Shown here piece by piece: positions 5,666 to 12,974 of a stretch of DNA of 25,230 nt (its first letter is position 1; every line of letters starts with the position of its first letter). The stretch is from CG2-30-36-39 sp964433225 (GTDB taxonomy: Bacteria > Patescibacteriota > Microgenomatia > UBA1400 > PJMF01). The notes beneath the pieces are model-generated. The model was not told the origin of the DNA. It made no database searches and was given only the letters and a program-made list of their open reading frames with translations. The position numbers and the translations under genes were made by a program. The stretch is taken from the NCBI GenBank assembly GCA_964433225.1, contig CAYSQA010000010.1, positions 1 through 25,230 on the forward strand. The letters run 5' to 3'.

Positions 5666-6467
5666 CCAACTTCTTTATCTCTTCAATATTTTCCTCTACC
5701 GCTTGTTCACCTATCTCAATTAGTTGTTCAGCTTGACCAAGAAAATTACTGAATACATTGTATTTTTTACTTTCTGGAATATCTGGATAAAGAGTCAAAT
5801 CGGCCTGTTCACAGTCTCTTCTCGCCAATTCACTCAGCAACAAATGAGAGCTTTTAAGCGCCATTTGAATAGCACTATATTTACCATCAAAAACTGGAAA
5901 TACATTTTTATAAAGGTTAACTGCTAATACTACTTCAGCACCTAATTCTCTAGCCAATGGAATTGGTACTGGCAGTCTAGTTGCCCCATCAATTAGTTGT
6001 TTTCCCTCTTTTCTTACTGGCTGAAAAACTAGTGGTACTGAAGCACTAGCTCTAATTGCTGTTACCAAAGAACCATCCTTGATAAAAACCAACTCCCCAG
6101 ATTTAAAATCAACCGCTGTCGCTCCATATTTAATCTTTAAGTCTTCAATCTTTACCTCTCCAACTACTTCTTTAATAATTTTTTTAAAATTATCACCTTT
6201 AAATAAACCTTGATGAGGCTGAAAATCTCTGAATAATTTAATCAAATCAGTTGCCGTTAGTTTTTTAAAAATCTCTTCCAATTTTTCTATATCTTGAGTG
6301 GCCGCAAAAGCTCCCCCCATCAAAGAACCAGTGCTACTGCCAGCAATTACTTCAAAGTTAAGTTTGTGCTTCAACAAAGCCTTGATTACTCCCAAGTGGG
6401 CTAACCCACGCCAGCCACCACTACCCAAAGCCAAACCTAATTTTTTTGCTTGTTTATTTGCCATCAT
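5658..6467 (-). CDS. Patatin-like phospholipase (RssA-type)
   Basis: 269 aa serine lipase of the patatin fold. It has an oxyanion-hole GSGGWRG (15-21), nucleophile elbow GSSTG (43-47, Ser45) and catalytic Asp160 in the DGA triplet, the complete Ser-Asp dyad. No signal peptide or membrane segment is seen, so it should be a cytoplasmic acyl hydrolase acting on membrane lipid or acyl esters. The start has two adjacent ATGs (6465-6467, 6462-6464) after a GAAGG site; spacing slightly favours the second. Its last two codons and its TGA stop fall in the tRNA-Ser 3'-end duplicate, so insertion of the neighbouring repeat may have reset the C-terminus. Confidence 0.93.
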   Translation of the reverse strand: MMANKQAKKLGLALGSGGWRGLAHLGVIKALLKHKLNFEVIAGSSTGSLMGGAFAATQDIEKLEEIFKKLTATDLIKLFRDFQPHQGLFKGDNFKKIIKEVVGEVKIEDLKIKYGATAVDFKSGELVFIKDGSLVTAIRASASVPLVFQPVRKEGKQLIDGATRLPVPIPLARELGAEVVLAVNLYKNVFPVFDGKYSAIQMALKSSHLLLSELARRDCEQADLTLYPDIPESKKYNVFSNFLGQAEQLIEIGEQAVEENIEEIKKLVL

Positions 6468-6501
6468 TTCCCTTCAACTTACTTCATTATCTCAAGAATC
6501 T

Positions 6502-6529
6502 TTGCAATTTTGTATATCAATGATATAGT
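6502..6529 (+). promoter_or_regulatory. Promoter of the nucleotidyltransferase gene
   Basis: TTGCAA (6502-6507), a 16-bp spacer and TATAGT (6524-6529) lie in the divergent gap between the patatin-like gene and the sugar nucleotidyltransferase. An AAAGGA ribosome-binding site (6553-6558) follows before the ATG at 6564. Confidence 0.6.
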
Positions 6530-6563
6530 GGAAACCTAGTTTAAAAAACAGTAAAGGAACAAT

Positions 6564-7289
6564 ATGAAGGGTGTTATTCTAGCAGGTGGTCTAGGTACTA
6601 GACTTTATCCTTTGACCCACGTTACTAATAAACATTTATTGCCCGTTTACAACAAACCAATGGTGTTTTATCCCATCAAAACCCTGGTGGATGCTGGAGT
6701 CAAAGAAATCTTGATTGTTACTAGTGGACCTCATGTTGGCCACTTCTTGAGTGTCTTGAAAAATGGCACTGAACTAGGAGTAAAACACCTTGAATACGCT
6801 TATCAGGAAAAACCCAATGGTGGCATTGCTGATGCTTTGGCTTTGGCCGAAGATTTTGCTGATGGTGAAGATTTGGCAGTTATTCTGGGAGACAATACCA
6901 CTGATGCTGATATTAAAGAAGCGGTCAGTAACTTCACTGAGGGGGCTACTGTCTTTTTGAAAAAAGTGCCTGATCCTAATCGCTTTGGGGTGCCTGTTTT
7001 TGATCCTAAAGATCCAACTAAAGTTATCAGAATTGATGAAAAACCCAAAAACCCAGCTTCAGACTACGCTGTTACTGGAGTTTATCTTTATGATAAAAAT
7101 ATTTTTGACATTATTAGACAATGTGACCCCAATTATGCTGGTAGAGGAGAACTAGAAATTACTCAAGTAAATAATATTTATATTGATAAAGGCCAACTTA
7201 AATGGGAAGAACTCAAGGGCTTTTGGAGTGATGCCGGAACCTTTGATTCCCTCTTCACTTCCGCTCAATATTGGGCCAAGAAAAAATAA
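6564..7289 (+). CDS. Glucose-1-phosphate thymidylyltransferase-like sugar nucleotidyltransferase
   Basis: 241 aa RmlA/RfbA-type enzyme. It has the N-terminal nucleotide-binding loop LAGGLGTRLYPLT (6-18), LLPVYNKPM with its conserved Lys, GGIADAL, LGDN (metal and sugar phosphate site), ITGVYLYD-like VTGVYLYD, and GRGELEITQVN. It joins NTP (probably dTTP) to a hexose-1-phosphate to start activated-sugar synthesis for surface polysaccharide. Full RmlA is about 290 aa; this version lacks much of the C-terminal part, including the region of the allosteric site, as in many short archaeal and CPR homologues. No rmlB, rmlC or rmlD lies nearby, so the exact sugar is uncertain. Confidence 0.88.
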   Translation: MKGVILAGGLGTRLYPLTHVTNKHLLPVYNKPMVFYPIKTLVDAGVKEILIVTSGPHVGHFLSVLKNGTELGVKHLEYAYQEKPNGGIADALALAEDFADGEDLAVILGDNTTDADIKEAVSNFTEGATVFLKKVPDPNRFGVPVFDPKDPTKVIRIDEKPKNPASDYAVTGVYLYDKNIFDIIRQCDPNYAGRGELEITQVNNIYIDKGQLKWEELKGFWSDAGTFDSLFTSAQYWAKKK

Positions 7290-7308
7290 CGTCAGTTTAA
7301 CTTGCTAT

Positions 7309-7343
7309 AACCTGATTTGTGTCAAAACAAATCAGGTTATTTT
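7309..7343 (+). terminator. Long hairpin between nucleotidyltransferase and LTD gene
   Basis: A perfect 12-bp stem, AACCTGATTTGT (7309-7320) with ACAAATCAGGTT (7327-7338), a GTCAAA loop, then ATTTT. It fits a terminator for the upstream gene, but it also contains the GTG start proposed for the next gene, so it could act as an attenuator or translational block. Confidence 0.7.
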
Positions 7344-8062
7344 GTTGCTTAATCATAAATTTATTAATCTTGACTAAACCAGTCTCCGCTCAAATAGTTA
7401 TTTCAGAAGTTTATCCTAATCCCAAGAGTGAAGAACTAGAATGGGTTGAGTTATTTAACCAAAGTAATCAAGATATAAATTTAGAAAATTGGCAACTTTG
7501 GGATCAACTTTCTAAACCTAGTCTTATTCATCAATTTACTACTGAAAAAATCATAGCTAATGATTACCTAGTCGTTGAACTTAAAAGCGTCCTAAATAAC
7601 TCTGGCGACAGCGTGGTTATCTACAATAGCCAACAACAAATCCAGGATTCTTTAACTTATGATAATTCAGAAAAAGGTATGAGCTGGTCAAAAAATCTCT
7701 TTAATCAAGAAATAACCATAACAGAGCCATCACCTAATAAACCAAACCTTTTTCCAACTCCTACCTTACTGCCTACTAGCAACCCAACTCTTCAACCTAC
7801 CCTTAATGCAGCTCCTCCCAAACCCACCACCACAACTGATTCTGGCTTAGCTCAGCTTTCATCACCACCTATGAAAACACACTCCTATCCATCAGCACTT
7901 CTCCAACCAACTATTGATTTGCCTCAGCAGAGGTTTAGAACTCTTCAAACTATTTTTTTTGAGCCTCCACAACTCGAGCAAGCAGCAATTAGTGTTATAA
8001 TAGGAGGTCTTTTACTGCTCATTCCAGGCTTTATCTATGCAAAAAAACAAAAACTATTTTAG
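7319..8062 (+). CDS. Lamin-tail-domain (LTD) surface protein
   Basis: 247 aa. An N-terminal signal sequence (hydrophobic FCCLIINLLIL, then VSA-Q near 24-25) leads into an LTD fold (about 26-135) starting IVISEVYPNP and containing EWVELFN and LENWQLWD, then a Pro/Thr/Ser-rich linker (about 140-200). A C-terminal hydrophobic helix (about 222-240) with a KKQKLF end looks like a membrane anchor. LTD domains in bacteria are found on exported proteins and are thought to bind ligands or other surface components. The GTG start (7319-7321) sits inside a stable stem-loop and lacks a clear ribosome-binding site, so the true start is uncertain. The last 26 bp overlap the VanZ gene. Confidence 0.8.
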   Translation: MSKQIRLFCCLIINLLILTKPVSAQIVISEVYPNPKSEELEWVELFNQSNQDINLENWQLWDQLSKPSLIHQFTTEKIIANDYLVVELKSVLNNSGDSVVIYNSQQQIQDSLTYDNSEKGMSWSKNLFNQEITITEPSPNKPNLFPTPTLLPTSNPTLQPTLNAAPPKPTTTTDSGLAQLSSPPMKTHSYPSALLQPTIDLPQQRFRTLQTIFFEPPQLEQAAISVIIGGLLLLIPGFIYAKKQKLF

Positions 8063-8417
8063 AATTGCTATTGCTTTTTTACCCGCTGTACTTTGGTCTG
8101 GAGTGATTTATTATTTTTCAGCTCAACAAGTTTTACCAGGATTTACTCTAGATATTGGTGATTTTTTATTTAAAAAATCAGCTCATATTTTTGTTTATGC
8201 TGTCTTATATTTTCTTTTACTGCTACCTTTCCAATACTATTCACTAGGAACCGGAAAAAAAAGATGGTTAATTCCACTCTTAATTGCAATTAGTTATGCT
8301 TTCCTTGATGAACTCCATCAATCTTTTACGCCTGGTAGACAACCATCTTTTAGGGATGTGGGCTTTGATACTCTTGGTTGTACTTTAGTGCTTTTTAAAA
8401 AGCTTGGATATATCTAA
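8037..8417 (+). CDS. VanZ-family membrane protein
   Basis: 126 aa with about four hydrophobic segments and the family signature DELHQSFTPGRQPSFRDVGFDTLG (about 92-115) near the C-terminus. VanZ-like proteins are linked to teicoplanin resistance and envelope functions, but the biochemical activity is unknown. The ATG overlaps the 3' end of the LTD gene by 26 bp in another frame, which implies translational coupling and a joint envelope role. Short single-domain VanZ proteins of this length are common. Confidence 0.88.
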   Translation: MQKNKNYFRIAIAFLPAVLWSGVIYYFSAQQVLPGFTLDIGDFLFKKSAHIFVYAVLYFLLLLPFQYYSLGTGKKRWLIPLLIAISYAFLDELHQSFTPGRQPSFRDVGFDTLGCTLVLFKKLGYI

Positions 8418-8437
8418 CTTAAAAAACTAATTCACCC

Positions 8438-8465
8438 TTGACTCTAAGTTTTGGCAGGTTAAACT
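8438..8465 (+). promoter_or_regulatory. Possible promoter of the HU gene
   Basis: TTGACT (8438-8443), a 16-bp gap and TAAACT (8460-8465) lie in the 110-bp gap before the HU-like gene. The -10 match is modest. A GAAAGG ribosome-binding site precedes the ATG at 8528. Confidence 0.4.
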
Positions 8466-8527
8466 GAGAATCATAAGCAGTATTTTTATATACAAAGGTA
8501 TTAAAAGAGAAACAAAGAAAGGTTTTA

Positions 8528-8803
8528 ATGACAAAATCTCAATTGATTGCCATCGTAGCCAAAAAAGCTCATCTGACTAAAAAAGCTTCTGAAGAAGCAG
8601 TTGAAACTGTTTTTTCAGAAATTGCTAGAACACTCAAGAAAGGTGACAAAATTGTCCTTTCTGGTTTTGGTACTTTTTATGTTAGTAAAGTCAATGATAA
8701 ACATGTTGAACCATTTGGCAAAAAAGATAAAAGAATGGTGGTCAAAGGCCATAGAGTCGTTAATTTCCGTGTCGGCAAACCTCTCAAAAGAGAAGTTTGG
8801 TAA
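8528..8803 (+). CDS. HU-family DNA-binding protein
   Basis: 91 aa, the usual HU length. Its N-terminal helices (MTKSQLIAIVAKKAHLTKK) and the central GDKIVLSGFGTF hinge are canonical, and the C-terminus keeps FRVGKPLK. It bends and compacts DNA as a dimer. The DNA-contacting arm differs from the usual GRNPQTGE: it reads VEPFGKKDKR, retaining a proline that could intercalate but with more lysines. It is a single-gene unit with its own terminator. Confidence 0.93.
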   Translation: MTKSQLIAIVAKKAHLTKKASEEAVETVFSEIARTLKKGDKIVLSGFGTFYVSKVNDKHVEPFGKKDKRMVVKGHRVVNFRVGKPLKREVW

Positions 8804-8820
8804 ACTAAAATTGTAATTGG

Positions 8821-8848
8821 AAAAAGGGCCTTAAAACAGGCCCTTTTT
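8821..8848 (+). terminator. Terminator of the HU gene
   Basis: AAAAAGGGCCT (8821-8831) pairs with AGGCCCTTTTT (8838-8848) across TAAAAC. A GC-rich stem with a T-run, 18 bp past the stop codon. Confidence 0.93.
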
Positions 8849-8861
8849 TATTGCCAACAAA

Positions 8862-8888
8862 AAACCCCAGGCAAATTGTCTGGGGTTT
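8862..8888 (-). terminator. Terminator of the ribosomal operon
   Basis: AAACCCCAG (8862-8870) pairs with CTGGGGTTT (8880-8888). Read on the minus strand, the stem runs into TTTTTTG. It lies about 27 bp past the rpsI stop and faces the HU terminator, closing the convergent gap. Confidence 0.92.
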
Positions 8889-8914
8889 ATTATTGTTATT
8901 ATTGCTAAAACGTT

Positions 8915-9427
8915 TTAACGCTTTGGAGATTGGCGTTTTCTTCTAGCCTTACCACCCATACCAATCTTACGAGTTTCTTTCATTCTATCATCGCGAGTCA
9001 CCAAACCGGCAGACTTTAAGAAAATCTTAAATTCAGGATTATATTCAACTAAAGCTCTGGAAATACCATGAATCATCGCTTCCAATTGAGAATTAATACC
9101 AGAACCCTTAACTGTTACTGAAACTGAAAACTTGCCTTTGGTTCCAGTCAAATCAAATGGCTTGTTATACAAAGTTGGAGCATTTTTGATATTAGCAAAA
9201 TATTCACCAACCAAAGTGTTATTAACCACAAAATCACCTTTACCCTCATAAAGTCTAACTCTGGCAGTAGCAACTTTTCTGCGACCAACTGCTTCGATAA
9301 AATTAACTTTTGGTAAAGTAAATTCTTTTCTTAAGTTTTTGGCAACGCCGACTTTTTTGTCAGTAGTTTGTTTCTTGACTACTTTTTTGACAGCAGCCTT
9401 AACTTTCTTTCTCATTTTGATTGCCAT
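8915..9427 (-). CDS. rpsI: Ribosomal protein S9 (uS9)
   Basis: 170 aa using the ATG at 9425-9427, which follows GGAGG and lies 1 nt after the rplM stop; a longer in-frame start would run into rplM and has no support. The S9 core runs from about residue 41 (VNFIEAVGRRKVATARVRLYEGKG) to the end GGKARRKRQSPKR, whose basic tail reaches the P-site tRNA. Bacterial S9 is usually about 130 aa; the extra 40 residues form a Lys-rich N-terminal extension. Last gene of the operon, 27 bp before the terminator. Confidence 0.96.
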   Translation of the reverse strand: MAIKMRKKVKAAVKKVVKKQTTDKKVGVAKNLRKEFTLPKVNFIEAVGRRKVATARVRLYEGKGDFVVNNTLVGEYFANIKNAPTLYNKPFDLTGTKGKFSVSVTVKGSGINSQLEAMIHGISRALVEYNPEFKIFLKSAGLVTRDDRMKETRKIGMGGKARRKRQSPKR

Positions 9428-9428
9428 A

Positions 9429-9857
9429 TTATTTGCCTCCCAACTGACTCTCATGCTTGTGCTCTGCAGCAGCATAAATCTTAAGTCTAGCTAAACGCTC
9501 ACCCTGAAGTCTATTTTTTGGTAACATGTTTTTTACAGCCAAAAAAATCACTTCTTCTGGATTCTTTTGAATCATTTCTTCAAAAGTTCTTTGTTTTAAA
9601 CCACCTGGAAATCCAGAATGGCGATAATAAATTTTCTTTTGTTCCTTACCACCAGTGACAGCGACCTCTTTGGCATTAATCACCACCACATAGTCCCCGC
9701 CATCAACATGAGGAGTATAGGTTGGTTTGTTTTTACCAATGAGTTTTTCAGCAATCTCGGTAGCAACTCTTCCAAGAACTTTACCTTTGACATCTACCAA
9801 ATGCCATTCTCTGGTAACGTCCTCTTTGCGTTGCATAAATGTCTGTTGATTTTTCAT
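9429..9857 (-). CDS. rplM: Ribosomal protein L13 (uL13)
   Basis: 142 aa, normal length. Diagnostic segments include REWHLVDVKGKVLGRVATEIA, YTPHVDGGDYVVVINA, KKIYYRHSGFPGGLK and AVKNMLPKNRLQ. It is an early-assembling 50S protein. The rplM-rpsI pair is conserved across bacteria; here it is joined directly to the alpha operon, 1 nt after rplQ, with truA absent. Confidence 0.97.
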   Translation of the reverse strand: MKNQQTFMQRKEDVTREWHLVDVKGKVLGRVATEIAEKLIGKNKPTYTPHVDGGDYVVVINAKEVAVTGGKEQKKIYYRHSGFPGGLKQRTFEEMIQKNPEEVIFLAVKNMLPKNRLQGERLARLKIYAAAEHKHESQLGGK

Positions 9858-9858
9858 A

Positions 9859-10326
9859 TTATTTTTCTGCCTTCTTCACTGATTTCTTGGTTTTGGCTTC
9901 AACTTTTTTAGTTGGTTTTTTTTGCTCAAGTTTTTTGGATTCAGGAGATTTCAAACCTACTTTATGAACCGATTTCTCCACCAAACTAAGCTTAACCACT
10001 TTAGAGTTATCACCACGTCTGTTACCTAGTTTTTCAATAGTACTAAAACCTGATTTTCTGTCTTTTAAGGCTGGAGCAACTCGATCAACTAAAGTATTAA
10101 CCACATCTCTCTTACCAAAGAAAGTATGAAGCTGTCTTCTAGTAGCCAAAGAGTCGGTTTGAGCTTTACCAATTAATTTATCAGCCCAACGCTTAACTTC
10201 TTTTGCTTTGGCTTCAGTAGTTTCTACTTGGCCATGCTCAACGAGTGATCTCACGAGATTTCTCAAGAGAGCCTTGCGAGACTTGGTATCTCTACCCAAT
10301 TGTTTTGTTTTTTGTCTATGTCTCAT
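9859..10326 (-). CDS. rplQ: Ribosomal protein L17 (bL17)
   Basis: 155 aa. The core (1-118) begins MRHRQKTKQLGRDTKSRKALLRNLVRSLVEHGQVETTEAKAKE as in all L17, and the 50S role near the exit tunnel follows from that. Residues 119-155 form a Lys-rich low-complexity tail (KKPTKKVEAKTKKSVKK) beyond the usual end. It directly follows rpoA, its classical operon partner. Confidence 0.96.
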   Translation of the reverse strand: MRHRQKTKQLGRDTKSRKALLRNLVRSLVEHGQVETTEAKAKEVKRWADKLIGKAQTDSLATRRQLHTFFGKRDVVNTLVDRVAPALKDRKSGFSTIEKLGNRRGDNSKVVKLSLVEKSVHKVGLKSPESKKLEQKKPTKKVEAKTKKSVKKAEK

Positions 10327-10349
10327 GATTTACTACCTTTTTATCTAGT

Positions 10350-11294
10350 TTAGTCTTCTAAGTTGACCCCTTTTTTTAAAAGAGCGTCGTTAATTAGATC
10401 AATACTCTTACCACCTAAGTTTTTAACCTTAGAAACTTCAGATTTAGAAGCACCAGCTAAATCACCAACAGTCTTAAATCCACCCTTACGCAAAGCGTTA
10501 GCAATTCTGGTTGGTAAATCTAATTCCTCAACAGTCAAACGTAAAGTCTCTGCTTCTTCTGGTGACAATTGTGGTTCTTCATCCTCGATTTCAATCACTA
10601 CTGGATCAAAAACTTGAGCAAACTGTTTGGCTAAGATTCTAGCTGATTGATTGACTGCATCCAAAGGAGAGATAGTTCCATCAGTTTCCACATCCATCAC
10701 TACTCTATCAAAGTCAGTACGACGACCAACACGAGTAGCTTCAACTTTATATGAAACCTTCATTACTGGTGAAAACAAAGCATCAACTGGAATTTGACCA
10801 ATTACCCCATTTTCTACCTCAGTAGCCATCCGATAACCGGTCCCTGGTTCAACAGTCATTTCAATGTCAAGTTTTTTACCTTTAGCCAAAGTAGCGATTG
10901 GTTGGTCAAGATTAATCACTTCAAAACCAGCTTCAGCTTCAATATCAGCAGCAGTTACTTCCTTAGGACCTTTGACATTAATTCTCATAACACCAGGTTC
11001 ATCAGTAGTAGCTTTGACTCTGATTTGTTTAAGATTCAAAATTAACTCAATCACATCTTCACTCAAACCTTCCAAAGTAGCAAACTGGTGGTCAATGCCA
11101 TCAATCATCACTGAAGTGATAGCAGCACCTGGCAAAGAAGTTAAAAGAACTCTGCGCAAAGCATTACCCAAAGTGTGACCATAGCCTTGCTCTAGTGGTT
11201 CAATGACCAAACGAGCTTTGGTATCAGTGGCCTCAACTTCACTCACGGTGAAGGTTGGGTTCATGTATGAGTATTTGTTTAGATTTAATTTCAT
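10350..11294 (-). CDS. rpoA: RNA polymerase subunit alpha
   Basis: 314 aa. The N-terminal dimerisation and assembly domain (about 1-235) has GYGHTLGNALRRVLL and GIDHQFATLEGLSEDV. The C-terminal helix-hairpin-helix domain (about 250-314) has ELDLPTRIANALRKGG and VKNLGGKSIDLI. The Arg in PTRIAN aligns with E. coli Arg265, so UP-element contacts are probably kept. An AAGGA site 6 nt before the ATG supports the start. A 96-bp leader with two hairpins separates it from rpsD, the largest gap within the alpha part of the operon. Confidence 0.97.
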   Translation of the reverse strand: MKLNLNKYSYMNPTFTVSEVEATDTKARLVIEPLEQGYGHTLGNALRRVLLTSLPGAAITSVMIDGIDHQFATLEGLSEDVIELILNLKQIRVKATTDEPGVMRINVKGPKEVTAADIEAEAGFEVINLDQPIATLAKGKKLDIEMTVEPGTGYRMATEVENGVIGQIPVDALFSPVMKVSYKVEATRVGRRTDFDRVVMDVETDGTISPLDAVNQSARILAKQFAQVFDPVVIEIEDEEPQLSPEEAETLRLTVEELDLPTRIANALRKGGFKTVGDLAGASKSEVSKVKNLGGKSIDLINDALLKKGVNLED

Positions 11295-11318
11295 AGATTT
11301 TCCTTTTTGTTTCTCCTC

Positions 11319-11358
11319 CCTCTTATCTTAAGAGGAATCTGTGTTCAAGAATGTCTAT
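11319..11358 (-). promoter_or_regulatory. Two-hairpin leader before rpoA
   Basis: The first stem in transcription order is AAGAAT/ATTCTT. The second is CCTCTTA-TCT-TAAGAGG (11319-11335, 7 bp, 3-nt loop), just before a GGGAGGAG run and the rpoA ribosome-binding site. There is no T-run, so a terminator is unlikely; it could be an RNA-level control or processing site. No convincing promoter was found in the AT-rich part. Confidence 0.45.
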
Positions 11359-11390
11359 ATTCTTATAATTTATACTTTTTACTACTTATT

Positions 11391-11996
11391 TTAACGACTA
11401 TAGAACTCAACAATTAGTTGTTCTTCAATAGCTTCGGTAATATCGTCTCTCTCTGGCAAACGTTGTACCTTGGCAACTGTAGCCTTACTTTCCAACCAAG
11501 CTGGAATTGAGCGATTTTCTTCTTTTAACAGTTCTGCAATCATTGGCACTTTAACTGATTTATCATTAAGTTTGATCACATCACCCACTTTAACTGAATA
11601 GGAAGGAATATCCATCTTCTTGTTATTAACAGTCAAATGACCGTGATTAACTAGTTGGCGAGCTGCTGGTCTGGTTGGAGCCCAACCCAAACGATACATT
11701 ACGTTGTCTAGTCTTCTCTCAAGTAAACTCAATAAAACTGAACCAGTAGCTAATGGATTTTTACTAGCTTGACTGTACAAACGATGAAGTTGTTTTTCTA
11801 ACACTCCATACATGTATTTTACTTTTTGTTTCTCACGAAGCTGAATACCATAATCAGAGAGTTTTCTTCTCTTAGCACCATGAACGCCTGGCCTAGAATG
11901 AAGTCTTCTAGCTACTTTAAGTGCATTAGATTTCAAACCCAAGTCTTCACCAACTTGTCTTTGTAGTTTTTGTTTTGGTCCTGTGTATCTTGCCAT
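11391..11996 (-). CDS. rpsD: Ribosomal protein S4 (uS4)
   Basis: 201 aa. It has the N-terminal helical part (MARYTGPKQKLQRQVGEDLGL) and the S4 RNA-binding domain RRLDNVMYRLGWAPTRPAARQLVNHGHLTVN (about 91-125). The zinc-binding cysteines of some S4 proteins are absent (PGVHGAKRRKLSDYG), so it is the zinc-free type. Primary 16S rRNA binder that nucleates the 30S body. In E. coli S4 autoregulates the alpha operon; the structured leader before rpoA just downstream could be relevant. Confidence 0.97.
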   Translation of the reverse strand: MARYTGPKQKLQRQVGEDLGLKSNALKVARRLHSRPGVHGAKRRKLSDYGIQLREKQKVKYMYGVLEKQLHRLYSQASKNPLATGSVLLSLLERRLDNVMYRLGWAPTRPAARQLVNHGHLTVNNKKMDIPSYSVKVGDVIKLNDKSVKVPMIAELLKEENRSIPAWLESKATVAKVQRLPERDDITEAIEEQLIVEFYSR

Positions 11997-12010
11997 ATAC
12001 TAATTATCCT

Positions 12011-12406
12011 CTATCTATTGTGCTTTGCTTTTCTTGGTCTTGTACCGTTATGAGGAATAGGAGTGGTGTCAGCAATCATGCTCACTTTAATTCCTTGTGC
12101 TCTCAACACCCGGAGTGCCACATCTCTACCTGGTCCTGGACCCTTAAGATAAACATCCATTTCATTCATCCCAAAGGTTTTGGCTCTATTAACAGCATTC
12201 TCAACTGTAATAGTTGCTGCATAAGGGGTAGATTTTCTGGAACCAGTAAAACCAGCCCCACCAGTGGTAGCCCAACAAAGGACTGAACCCTTTTCATCGG
12301 TGACACTTACTAAAGTGTTATTAAAAGTAGCACTGACATACATTCTGCCTTTTGGTACTACTCTAGTATTTTTTTTCTTTGGTGTACTGTTTGTTGCTTT
12401 AGCCAT
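12011..12406 (-). CDS. rpsK: Ribosomal protein S11 (uS11)
   Basis: 131 aa from the ATG at 12404-12406, which has GGAG 6 nt upstream; an in-frame TTG 15 nt earlier would include that ribosome-binding site and is not used here. Core motifs: GRMYVSATFNNTLVSVTDEKG, WATTGGAGFTGSRKSTPYAA, VYLKGPGPGRDVALR and the C-terminal IPHNGTRPRKAKHNR. It lies in the 30S platform near the mRNA and P-site region. Standard alpha-operon order S13-S11-S4-alpha. Confidence 0.96.
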   Translation of the reverse strand: MAKATNSTPKKKNTRVVPKGRMYVSATFNNTLVSVTDEKGSVLCWATTGGAGFTGSRKSTPYAATITVENAVNRAKTFGMNEMDVYLKGPGPGRDVALRVLRAQGIKVSMIADTTPIPHNGTRPRKAKHNR

Positions 12407-12428
12407 AGTTTTCTCCAACAATTATCCT

Positions 12429-12830
12429 TTATTTAGCTGCAGCTTCCTTAGCAGCTGCAGCTTCTTTAGAAATAGAACCAACAGTTTTTCTCCCACCACC
12501 ACGAACGGTACGAGAGTTCACTTTAGTTCTTTGCCCACGAACTGGTAAACCCATAATATGACGCAAACCTCTATAGGCTTTAATTCTCTTAAGACGTTGA
12601 ATGTTGTCACTCACAATTCTTCTTAGGTCACCTTCTAATGGATATTTTTCTAAAATACGTTGAATTTTGTTGATTTCATCTGGAGTTAAATCTCTAGCTC
12701 TTTTATCTGGATCAATCTTAGCTTGAGCAACAACTTCTTGAGCTGTTTGCAAACCGACTCCATAAACAGAGCGAAGGGAGTAAACTACTTTTTTATGTTC
12801 TGGAATATCTGTTCCGGCGATACGTGGCAT
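12429..12830 (-). CDS. rpsM: Ribosomal protein S13 (uS13)
   Basis: 133 aa. It has the N-terminal MPRIAGTDIPEHKKVVYSLRSVYGVG, the LEGDLRRIVSDNIQRLKRI middle and RGLRHIMGLPVRGQRTKVNSRT. It sits in the 30S head and contacts L5 and P-site tRNA. The end carries an Ala/Lys repeat (KEAAAAKEAAAK) in place of the usual short KK end. The start lies 3 nt after the rpmJ stop. Confidence 0.97.
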   Translation of the reverse strand: MPRIAGTDIPEHKKVVYSLRSVYGVGLQTAQEVVAQAKIDPDKRARDLTPDEINKIQRILEKYPLEGDLRRIVSDNIQRLKRIKAYRGLRHIMGLPVRGQRTKVNSRTVRGGGRKTVGSISKEAAAAKEAAAK

Positions 12831-12833
12831 ATT

Positions 12834-12947
12834 TTATCCTTGACTTTGTTTGTGTTTTTTATTCACGCAAATAACACGCAATTTCCCTTTGCGTCTTACA
12901 AATTTACACTGGTTACACATCTTCTTTAGCGAAGCTCTGACTTTCAT
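12834..12947 (-). CDS. rpmJ: Ribosomal protein L36 (bL36)
   Basis: A 37-aa gene, read MKVRASLKKMCNQCKFVRRK and ending HKQSQG. The zinc ribbon is intact, with Cys11, Cys14, Cys27 and His32 in the C-x2-C-x12-C-x4-H spacing of the zinc-type L36. It is a late-binding 50S protein. It sits in its classical place between infA and rpsM, with AGGA about 8 nt before the ATG. Confidence 0.95.
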   Translation of the reverse strand: MKVRASLKKMCNQCKFVRRKGKLRVICVNKKHKQSQG

Positions 12948-12974
12948 AGTTCAAGTCCTGGGTTTTCTGTATTT

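Noticed and set aside
12942..12960. GTTCAAGTCC on the plus strand looks like a tRNA T-loop
   Set aside because: No pairing T-stem, acceptor or anticodon arm surrounds it; it lies in the start of rpmJ and the gap to infA.
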